DNA from: Gammaproteobacteria bacterium UBA6173
GTDB taxonomy: Bacteria > Pseudomonadota > Gammaproteobacteria > Pseudomonadales > Pseudohongiellaceae
Length of the DNA: 26,685 nucleotides
Direction: 5' to 3'
Assembly: GCA_002422225.1 (NCBI GenBank)
Contig: DITX01000168.1
Span: 1 to 26,685, forward strand
Shown here: in pieces, positions 15,695-22,203 of the stretch
How the letters are laid out: every line of letters begins with the position of its first letter
How positions within the stretch are numbered: position 1 is the stretch's first letter
Notes under the pieces: generated by a model
The model's database searches: none
What the model was told of the DNA's origin: nothing
The model's input: only the letters and a program-made list of their open reading frames with translations
Translations under genes and position numbers: made by a program

Positions 15695-16141
15695 ATGTCC
15701 AAAAATCAATCTGCTGCAGATACATCGACCGTATTAAAGACTTTTACGCCCTACATACTCAAAAAGGGCGAAGAGTATATGAGCGACGAACAGAGAGACC
15801 ACTTCAAGACTATTTTGCGCGATTGGCGTAGTCAGCTCATGGAAGAGGTTGACCGTACTGTGCATCATTTGCAGGACGATGCTGCCAACTATCCTGATCC
15901 AGCAGACAGAGCTACTCAGGAAGAAGAATTCAGCCTTGAACTACGCACCCGCGATCGCGAGCGCAAGCTGATCAAAAAAATTGACTCTACAATCGAAAAA
16001 ATCGTTCAGAACGATTACGGCTACTGTGAGTCATGTGGCATAGAAATCGGCATTCGCCGTCTCGAAGCACGCCCTACGGCAGACAAGTGCATTGACTGCA
16101 AAACACTGGATGAAATCCGCGAAAGGCAGTGGGGCGCGTAA
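15695..16141 (+). CDS. dksA: RNA polymerase-binding transcription factor DksA
   Basis: DksA enters the secondary channel of RNA polymerase and, with ppGpp, mediates the stringent response. The 148-residue product has the coiled coil with the tip motif DPADRA (Asp68, Asp71, Ala73, equal to E. coli Asp71, Asp74, Ala76), the conserved segment QEEEFSLELRTRDRERKLI, and a four-cysteine zinc finger (Cys111, Cys114, Cys132, Cys135). The frame is open upstream to 15632, but that part falls in a leader hairpin and matches no DksA N-terminus; MSKNQ at 15695 fits the family, with GAGG 11 nt upstream. It heads the syntenic dksA-gluQ-cbrAB group. Confidence 0.96.
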   Translation: MSKNQSAADTSTVLKTFTPYILKKGEEYMSDEQRDHFKTILRDWRSQLMEEVDRTVHHLQDDAANYPDPADRATQEEEFSLELRTRDRERKLIKKIDSTIEKIVQNDYGYCESCGIEIGIRRLEARPTADKCIDCKTLDEIRERQWGA

Positions 16142-16175
16142 GCCGCCTGCTGATAGCACCTTACGACCTCTGGAC

Positions 16176-16204
16176 CCCGGCACTGCAGCAACTGCAGCGC
16201 CGGG
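16176..16204 (+). terminator. Strong hairpin between dksA and gluQ
   Basis: CCCGGC (16176-16181) pairs with GCCGGG (16199-16204). Inside, CTGCAG (16183-16188) pairs with CTGCAG (16192-16197) around a CAA loop, with one A/C mismatch between the two 6-bp stems. It ends 1 nt before ATG 16206 of gluQ. No T-run follows, so it is not a textbook terminator. A hairpin limiting gluQ expression after dksA is known in Shigella and E. coli; here it would also cover the gluQ ribosome-binding region. Confidence 0.55.
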
Positions 16205-16205
16205 C

Positions 16206-17114
16206 ATGATGGTTCCGCTGTCTTCAACATCTGCTTACATCGGTCGTTTTGCGCCCTCCCCCACTGGCGCATTACATTTTGGCTCTCTGCTAGCGGCTTT
16301 AGCATCATTTCTGGATGCGCGCGCTAATCAAGGCAGCTGGCTGCTGCGCATGGAAGACCTTGACCCAAGCCGCGAGCCAGTCGGCGCTGCTGAACAGATA
16401 CTGGATACCCTTGAGTCCTTTGGTCTGTTCTGGGATGGCCCGGTGGTTTACCAAAGCTCACGACTGGCTGAGTACCAAAAAACGCTGTCTTTGCTGGCAC
16501 AAAAAGGCTTGACCTATGAGTGTGACTGCTCTCGACAACGTACGCGCGCCAATAACGGTATTTATGATAACCAGTGCCGACACCGGACAAATCCGCCACC
16601 GGCAGACTTTGCCATTCGATTGCAGCTACCAGACATCAGCCTGTGTTTTGATGATCGTATTCAGGGGATTTATCAGCAACACCTGCCCTCACAGTGTGGT
16701 GACGTGGTTCTGCGCAGACGTGATGGCCTGATTGCGTATCAGTTGGCCGTGGTCATTGATGATGCCTGGCAAGGGGTCACAGACATCGTGCGGGGCTTTG
16801 ATCTGATCGATTCTACCCCCAGACAGATTGCGCTGCAGCAATTGTTACAACTACCCACTCCACGTTATGCGCATATCCCGGTGGCGTGTAACATCAACGG
16901 ACAAAAGCTCAGCAAACAGCACTTTGCCAAAGCACTGGAACCCCAAAATACTGCTTTTTACCTGCGCGAAGCACTAGGCTTTTTAGGCCAGGACATCTCA
17001 GGCATCAGCCGCCAGGAGTCAACGCCCAGCTTGTTGCAGCGCGCGATTGAACGCTGGGATATACAGCGCGTACCCAAGTTGGCTAATATCCCGGTCGGAC
17101 AACAACTTGGCTAG
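16206..17114 (+). CDS. gluQ: Glutamyl-queuosine tRNA(Asp) synthetase GluQ
   Basis: GluQ-RS attaches glutamate to the queuosine in the anticodon of tRNA(Asp). It is a truncated glutamyl-tRNA synthetase without an anticodon-binding domain. The 302-residue product has GRFAPSPTGALHFGS with the HFGS nucleotide motif at 24-27, the KMSKS-equivalent KLSKQ at 234-238, and the zinc-binding region YECDCSRQR then Cys in NQCRHR. The frame is open back into dksA (TTG at 16092) but those residues are not conserved, so ATG 16206 (or ATG 16209) was chosen. There is no Shine-Dalgarno sequence, because a hairpin occupies the 29 nt before the start. Confidence 0.92.
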   Translation: MMVPLSSTSAYIGRFAPSPTGALHFGSLLAALASFLDARANQGSWLLRMEDLDPSREPVGAAEQILDTLESFGLFWDGPVVYQSSRLAEYQKTLSLLAQKGLTYECDCSRQRTRANNGIYDNQCRHRTNPPPADFAIRLQLPDISLCFDDRIQGIYQQHLPSQCGDVVLRRRDGLIAYQLAVVIDDAWQGVTDIVRGFDLIDSTPRQIALQQLLQLPTPRYAHIPVACNINGQKLSKQHFAKALEPQNTAFYLREALGFLGQDISGISRQESTPSLLQRAIERWDIQRVPKLANIPVGQQLG

Positions 17115-17125
17115 GCAATGAACCT

Positions 17126-17302
17126 ATGTACATCCCACCACCCACTCTGATTTTTCTGGTGTTCAGCTATCTGCTGTTCCTGCTCAGTGTGGAATGGGCG
17201 ATGCAACCTCATGGGGCATGGTATCGCCCGTTGCTGATCTGCTTCCTAGTCATAGGCCTTGCTGCCTGGTCCTTCCGGGAACAAAATTCCGATGAACTTT
17301 GA
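17126..17302 (+). CDS. Small two-helix membrane protein overlapping cbrA (CbrX-like)
   Basis: A 58-codon frame runs from ATG 17126 to TGA 17300-17302. The product is MYIPPPTLIFLV..., with hydrophobic segments at about residues 8-22 and 35-49 separated by EWAMQPHGAWYRP, and ends NSDEL. It starts 11 bp after gluQ and its last 11 bases overlap the cbrA start (ATG 17292). In Pseudomonas a short ORF called cbrX lies in the same place and overlaps cbrA, as I recall, with a proposed role in translational coupling. Position, size and membrane character fit; sequence similarity could not be tested. The long 5' extension of the cbrA frame (to 17259) is better explained by this gene. Confidence 0.7.
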   Translation: MYIPPPTLIFLVFSYLLFLLSVEWAMQPHGAWYRPLLICFLVIGLAAWSFREQNSDEL

Positions 17303-20219
17303 ACTGAGCACCCTGTTTGCACTGGGTGTTGGCTACCTGGTTATTCTGTTTGGCATCGCTTACATCACCGAACGTGGCTGGATACCCGAACGGATAGTGC
17401 GGCATCCAATCGTGTATGTACTGTCCCTGGGCGTGTTTGCTAGCGTCTGGTCCTATTACGCATCTACTGGCAATGCGTTTCGCGATGGTTTCGGGTATCT
17501 GGCCCCCTTTATCGGCATCTCGCTGGCATTTTTGTTGTCGCCCTTATTGCTTCGACCTATCCTGAATTTGACGAAAACCTATCAACTCAGCTCGCTAGCT
17601 GATCTGTTGTCATTTCGATATCGCAGCCCCTGGGCCGGGACATTAACTACACTGGTCATGCTTTTGGTGGTTATGCCCTTGTTATCTCTGCAAATTGATG
17701 CAGTAGCCACCACCGTCAGCTTACTGTCACCAGATGCCTCCCAGACAACCCTGGCCATCACCTTTTGTTTGTTGATTACCTTGTTTGCAATTTTTTTTGG
17801 TACAGGCAAAGGCTCGGGGCGGGAGCGTCACGAAGGGCTGGTCATGACCATCGCCTTCGAATCACTGGTCAAATTGCTTGCGGTGCTGGCGATTGGTTTT
17901 TTTGCAGTATACAAGGGCTTTGGCAGTTTCGATCTTATGGAGCAATGGGTCAGGGAACAACCCGAATTACTGCGACGCATCAAAGAACCCGCAGCGCCAG
18001 GCACATTCCAGATCATGGCCCTAGTATTTTTTAGTGCTGCCGTTGCGACACCCCAAATGTTTTATATGACCTTTCATGAAAACAATCACCCCCGGGCTTT
18101 AAGTGTTGCCAGCTGGGGTTTGCCCTTGTATTTCCTGTTGCTGAGTTTGCCGGTGTTGCCGATTTTGTGGGCAGGATTGCGCTCTGGCGCGCTAACACCG
18201 ATGGAATACTATCCGGTGACATTGGGCTCACATTACGACTCTGAACTATTCACTTTGATTGGATTTATTGGCGGCATGTCGGCAGCCAGTGGATTGGTCA
18301 TCGTGATCACACTGGCGCTGTCCACCATGTGTTTGAACCATTTGATTTTGCCCGTCTGGCAGCCAAGTGCACGTCAGGATATTTATCGCTGGTTGTTGTG
18401 GAAGCGCCGGGCCCTGATTGCTGCATTGATCTGGGGTGGATTCCTGTTTTATTACATCCCGGACAACCAGCAAAGCATACGCGCAGTCAGTAACACAGGT
18501 CTGATTGGTAGTCTGCAGTTTTTACCGGCTATTGTTGCCTTGTTGTATTGGCCCAAAGGTAATAAAAAAGGTTTTATGGCCGGATTGGCAGCTGGCACCG
18601 CCATTTGGTTTATCTTTTTGGTGTTGCCGGTTGCCTCAGGCACCAACTTTTTCACCTTGGGCAACATGAATACGCGTGAAATTGTCGCGCTGTCTCTGGT
18701 GTGCAATATTGCGTTGTTTATGCTGGTGTCCTTGCTGACACGTAGCTCAACCGAAGAAAAAATCTCTGCTGACATCTGCTCGGTCGATAACCTAAGACGC
18801 CAACTGCGTGCGGGCCTGACAGCAAGCTCGCCACAGGAGTTTATTGCCCAACTCACCAAACCACTGGGCGAGCGTACCGCCACCCGTGAGGTCATGCAAG
18901 CCTTGCGCGATTTGAACATGGACACGCAGGACAGTCGGCCGCAGGCCTTGCGCCAACTGCGTAGCCGCTTGGAAGCCAACCTCTCTGGCTTATTGGGTCC
19001 GGCCATTGCACACGATTTGATTGACCGCTTTCTGCCATTCACGTCAACCCGCGAAAGTGTATCGACTGACGTGACGGCGATTGAGAGTCGCATTGAAGCA
19101 TATCGCAGCAATTTGTCGGGGATGGCTGCCGATCTGGACAACCTGCGTCGTTATCACCGTCAGATTTTGATGGATCTGCCCTTGGGGGTCTGCTCACTTG
19201 GACCAGACGAACAGATCATCATGTGGAACCATGCCATGGAAAAACTGACCGGCATCACCACTGAAGAGGCAGTTGGCATGCACCTGAGCGAAATCGGCAG
19301 TGCCTGGTATAAACTGCTGAATAAGTTTTTACATGGTGAAACTGCCCATCAGCACAAGCTGACTATTAACGTGAACGGCGGCAAGCGCTACATCAGCCTG
19401 CACAAGGCTGTCATTGAAAAATCCACTACTCGCCGCATTGAGCAGGACGGCATCATTATCTTGTTGGAGGACCTAACCGAAACCGAATTACTCGAAGAAG
19501 AACTCGCTCACAGCGAACGCTTGGCATCCATTGGTCGGCTGGCGGCCGGTGTCGCTCACGAAATCGGCAACCCCATTACCGGCATCGCTTGCCTTGCCCA
19601 AAACATACGCGATGAAACTAGCAATGATGAGTTACGTAGTATGGCCCGTCAGATTATTGAGCAGACAGACCGCACATCACGGATTGTGCAGTCGCTGGTA
19701 AATTTTGCGCACAGCGGCAGCCATAATAAAGCTGACCAGCGTCATGGAATTGTGCAGGTTGCCACCTGTATTGAAGAGGCGATCGCGCTGATCTCACTCA
19801 ACAAAAAAGGCAAACACATGCACTTTGCTGTGCACTGCGAGACAAATGCCCGCATACTCGGAGACTCACAACAATTACTGCAGGTTTTGGTTAATCTGAT
19901 CAATAATGCCCTTGACGCCAGCCCGGCAGAAAGCACCATTAGCATTGATTGCGAAAGAATTGCCGCTTCTATTCAAATCAGTGTGTCTGATGAAGGCAGC
20001 GGAATTCCAGAAGCCATTCGTGACAGGGTATTTGAACCGTTTTTTACCACCAAGGAGCCTGGTGAAGGTACCGGACTGGGATTGGCACTGGTATACAGCC
20101 TGGTTGAAAACCTTGGCGGACATATTGATATAATGAATACCACAGCAAAGCGGAATAATCCAGGCGCACGCGTAGTACTGAGTTTTCCCTGTTATGATGA
20201 ATCATTAAACAAAAGCTGA
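17292..20219 (+). CDS. cbrA: Sensor histidine kinase CbrA with SLC5 transporter domain
   Basis: CbrA is the membrane kinase of the CbrAB system that governs carbon/nitrogen balance and use of less preferred carbon sources. From ATG 17292 the product is 975 aa: an SLC5 sodium/solute symporter-like domain of about 13 helices (residues 1-485), a STAC-type linker (about 495-600), a PAS domain (about 615-725, LMDLPLGVCSLGPDEQIIMWN), a HisKA domain with phosphoacceptor His756 in GVAHEIGNPITG, and an HATPase domain with N-box LINNALDAS (Asn871/872), DEGSGIP, FFTTKEPGEGTG and GLGLALVYS. MNFELSTLFALG matches the expected N-terminus. A 6-bp hairpin (20216-20221 with 20228-20233) spans its stop codon. 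Confidence 0.95.
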   Translation: MNFELSTLFALGVGYLVILFGIAYITERGWIPERIVRHPIVYVLSLGVFASVWSYYASTGNAFRDGFGYLAPFIGISLAFLLSPLLLRPILNLTKTYQLSSLADLLSFRYRSPWAGTLTTLVMLLVVMPLLSLQIDAVATTVSLLSPDASQTTLAITFCLLITLFAIFFGTGKGSGRERHEGLVMTIAFESLVKLLAVLAIGFFAVYKGFGSFDLMEQWVREQPELLRRIKEPAAPGTFQIMALVFFSAAVATPQMFYMTFHENNHPRALSVASWGLPLYFLLLSLPVLPILWAGLRSGALTPMEYYPVTLGSHYDSELFTLIGFIGGMSAASGLVIVITLALSTMCLNHLILPVWQPSARQDIYRWLLWKRRALIAALIWGGFLFYYIPDNQQSIRAVSNTGLIGSLQFLPAIVALLYWPKGNKKGFMAGLAAGTAIWFIFLVLPVASGTNFFTLGNMNTREIVALSLVCNIALFMLVSLLTRSSTEEKISADICSVDNLRRQLRAGLTASSPQEFIAQLTKPLGERTATREVMQALRDLNMDTQDSRPQALRQLRSRLEANLSGLLGPAIAHDLIDRFLPFTSTRESVSTDVTAIESRIEAYRSNLSGMAADLDNLRRYHRQILMDLPLGVCSLGPDEQIIMWNHAMEKLTGITTEEAVGMHLSEIGSAWYKLLNKFLHGETAHQHKLTINVNGGKRYISLHKAVIEKSTTRRIEQDGIIILLEDLTETELLEEELAHSERLASIGRLAAGVAHEIGNPITGIACLAQNIRDETSNDELRSMARQIIEQTDRTSRIVQSLVNFAHSGSHNKADQRHGIVQVATCIEEAIALISLNKKGKHMHFAVHCETNARILGDSQQLLQVLVNLINNALDASPAESTISIDCERIAASIQISVSDEGSGIPEAIRDRVFEPFFTTKEPGEGTGLGLALVYSLVENLGGHIDIMNTTAKRNNPGARVVLSFPCYDESLNKS

Positions 20220-20268
20220 GCCAGCCCGCTCAGACTGTTCTCAAACAAACAGCTAATCGAGTAATTGA

Positions 20269-21660
20269 ATGACTGCACATTACAAAGTTCTGGTTGTAGA
20301 GGATGAACCGGTCATCCGTACCGCCTTGCGTCGCTTGCTTGAGCGTCATGGATATATCGTCAGTGAAGCCGGTTCGGTAAAAGAAGGTGTCACCTTACTG
20401 GCAGAGAACAGCTTCAATATAGTCATCAGCGACCTCAGATTACCTGGTGCACCGGGCACCGATCTGATCAAAGCTACGCGCACACCAGTACTGATCATGA
20501 CCAGTTACTCCAGTTTGCGCTCAGCCATCGATTCAATGAAGCTCGGCGCAGTGGACTACATACCTAAACCTTTTGAACACGAAGAGATGCTGCAGATCGT
20601 TGAGCGCATCATCAAAGATAACGCTGGCAAAAACGTAGCACCCAAATCCGTTGAACCCCCGCCAGAGCCACCAGTGCCCGGCATGATTGGCAGCTGTCCA
20701 CAGATGATGGAGCTGTTTCGACGCATACGCAAAGTGGCGCAAACCAGCTCAACCGTGCTGATCAATGGGGAATCCGGCACCGGCAAAGAACTGGTTGCCC
20801 GCGCCATACACCAATTGAGTGATCGCAAAGACTCGGAGATGATATCGGTCAACTGCGCTGCCATTCCGGAAAACCTGATTGAATCCGAACTGTTTGGTCA
20901 CGAGAAAGGTGCCTTCACTGGCGCTACCGCCAATCGTACCGGCCTGGTGGAAGCCGCTAACGGCAGCACCCTGTTTCTGGACGAAATCGGCGAACTCCCT
21001 CTGGATGCGCAAGCCAGACTGCTGCGTGTGCTGCAGGAAAGTGAGATTCGTAAAGTTGGGTCTGTGCAATCACGAAAAGTGGATGTCAGATTGGTGGTCG
21101 CAACCCACCGTGACCTGAAACAGCTGGTGATTGACGGCGACTTCAGAGAAGACCTCTATTACCGTATTAATGTGATGGCGCTGCTGTTACCGCCCCTAAA
21201 AGAACGCGGCAACGATATTCTGGAGCTGGCCGACGCCATTCTAGAGCGCACTTGCAAACGCCTGAAATCACCTTTGCTGTTTTTTACTAACGATGCCACG
21301 CAGGCTATTGCGACCTATCCTTGGCCAGGCAACGTGCGTGAGCTCGAGAATGCTATCGAACGTGCCGTTGTGCTGGCAGAGTCCGAAGAGATTGGCGCTG
21401 AACTGCTGGCCATTGATCTGACCGGTAACAAACGCACGATCAGGCCTCTCACTGAGCGTTCCATGATGGACCATCATGGTGCTGACGAGTCAGACGCCGC
21501 CGAAGAGCTGTCCCTTGAAGATTATTTCCAGAAATTTGTGCTGGAACACCAGGATCAGATGAACGAGACACAGCTCGCTAAAAAGCTGGGCATTAGCCGC
21601 AAATGCCTGTGGGAGCGCCGCCAGCGCTTTGGCCTGCCCCGCAAAAAGAAACACGCCTGA
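20269..21660 (+). CDS. cbrB: Sigma-54-dependent response regulator CbrB
   Basis: CbrB is the NtrC-type partner of CbrA. The 463-residue product has a receiver domain with phosphoacceptor Asp55 (VISDLRLPG), Thr/Ser at 78-79 and Lys100 in IPKPF; an AAA+ domain with Walker A GESGTGKE at 167-174, the sigma-54 contact loop GAFTGA at 214-219 and Walker B LFLDEI at 235-240; and a Fis-type helix-turn-helix at the end (ETQLAKKLGISRKCLWERR). It begins 49 bp after cbrA. In Pseudomonas its main target is the promoter of the small RNA crcZ immediately downstream, and a matching sigma-54 promoter is present at that place here. RpoN is also encoded in the window. Confidence 0.96.
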   Translation: MTAHYKVLVVEDEPVIRTALRRLLERHGYIVSEAGSVKEGVTLLAENSFNIVISDLRLPGAPGTDLIKATRTPVLIMTSYSSLRSAIDSMKLGAVDYIPKPFEHEEMLQIVERIIKDNAGKNVAPKSVEPPPEPPVPGMIGSCPQMMELFRRIRKVAQTSSTVLINGESGTGKELVARAIHQLSDRKDSEMISVNCAAIPENLIESELFGHEKGAFTGATANRTGLVEAANGSTLFLDEIGELPLDAQARLLRVLQESEIRKVGSVQSRKVDVRLVVATHRDLKQLVIDGDFREDLYYRINVMALLLPPLKERGNDILELADAILERTCKRLKSPLLFFTNDATQAIATYPWPGNVRELENAIERAVVLAESEEIGAELLAIDLTGNKRTIRPLTERSMMDHHGADESDAAEELSLEDYFQKFVLEHQDQMNETQLAKKLGISRKCLWERRQRFGLPRKKKHA

Positions 21661-21663
21661 AAC

Positions 21664-21710
21664 TGTTACTGATACTCATCTACCCATTCAATCAGAGACG
21701 TTTGGTAACA
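21664..21710 (+). promoter_or_regulatory. Candidate CbrB upstream activating sequence
   Basis: TGTTAC at 21664-21669 and its exact reverse complement GTAACA at 21705-21710 form an inverted pair 35 bp apart, starting 4 bp after the cbrB stop. The second half-site lies about 75 bp upstream of the sigma-54 -24 element, a normal enhancer distance. TGTTAC-type half-sites are, from memory, what has been described for CbrB at crcZ in Pseudomonas. Phasing or extra half-sites could not be tested. Confidence 0.55.
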
Positions 21711-21783
21711 CTTGCTTCTCAAACACTGTTTTCAGGCAAACACAAAAAACACCAACTCTTTGTTTTTAATAAATTTAATCAAG

Positions 21784-21800
21784 CTGGCACAGTTAATGCT
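21784..21800 (+). promoter_or_regulatory. Sigma-54 (-24/-12) promoter of the CrcZ-like RNA
   Basis: CTGGCACAGTTAATGCT fits the consensus YTGGCACG-N4-TTGCW: GG at 21786-21787 and GC at 21798-21799 with the required 10 bases between them, and a full TGGCAC core at -24. The -12 element is ATGCT instead of TTGCT. It predicts a transcript start near 21811, exactly where the A-rich repeats begin. Confidence 0.78.
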
Positions 21801-21810
21801 TTGTATGCGA

Positions 21811-22056
21811 TACAACAATAAAAAGAAATAATAAAAATAACGACGCATAACAACAAAAATCGCATCACAAATTGGTGCACAAAAACAATAAAAATAATCA
21901 GATCGGGCAAACAGTAGAACGTGCAATTTGCATGAGGGCTGTTGGTACTGACTTAGAAACTGGCGCACTTGACTTGAGTGCCTACCAAGAAGAACAAAAA
22001 GAAACAATAATAACAATAATACATACCTTCCTTGCGGGGGGGTCAAGTCACCCCCC
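21811..22056 (+). ncRNA. crcZ: CrcZ-like Hfq/Crc-sequestering small RNA
   Basis: CrcZ is a decoy RNA that binds Hfq (with Crc) through AAnAAnAA motifs and so lifts carbon catabolite repression. This locus lies between cbrB and pcnB, the same place as crcZ in Pseudomonas. From the predicted sigma-54 start it has four clusters of overlapping AAnAAnAA matches: 21814-21840, 21849-21859, 21881-21897 and 21987-22019 (examples AACAATAA, AATAATAA, AACAACAA). Between them are stem-loops at 21862-21878 and 21965-21981, then a G6/C6 hairpin at 22037-22056. The 3' end is uncertain: no T-run follows the G/C hairpin, and the RNA could run to about 22200 (near 390 nt, close to the about 400 nt of CrcZ) or into pcnB. 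A 111-codon frame here is not convincing as a gene. Confidence 0.8.
22036..22056 (+). terminator. G/C-run hairpin near the 3' part of the CrcZ-like RNA
   Basis: A run of seven G (22036-22042) pairs with six C (22051-22056); a T-A pair (22043/22050) can extend the stem, leaving the loop CAAGTC. It is very stable but is followed by AGAGCATT rather than a T-run, so it may be an RNA 3' block, a processing boundary or a structural hairpin rather than a classical terminator. Confidence 0.4.
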
Positions 22057-22203
22057 AGAGCATTCCCCCTGCACACTTCTCACACTTCAGTGTATTATTG
22101 CCGCCTTTGTCGCCGACAGTGTCTGCGTAGACAACAAGCTATTGCCGGAGTATCCAACAAAGCTTGTACCCATCAACGGTAGTGACCTTGAGCTTGACAC
22201 CCG

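Noticed and set aside
18452..19141. 229-codon antisense frame within cbrA
   Set aside because: It is a shadow of the conserved CbrA coding frame, with no recognisable domain or ribosome site.
21701..21716. TTTGGTAACACTTGCT as a sigma-54 promoter
   Set aside because: GG and GC are separated by 8 bases rather than the required 10. GTAACA here is better read as a CbrB half-site.
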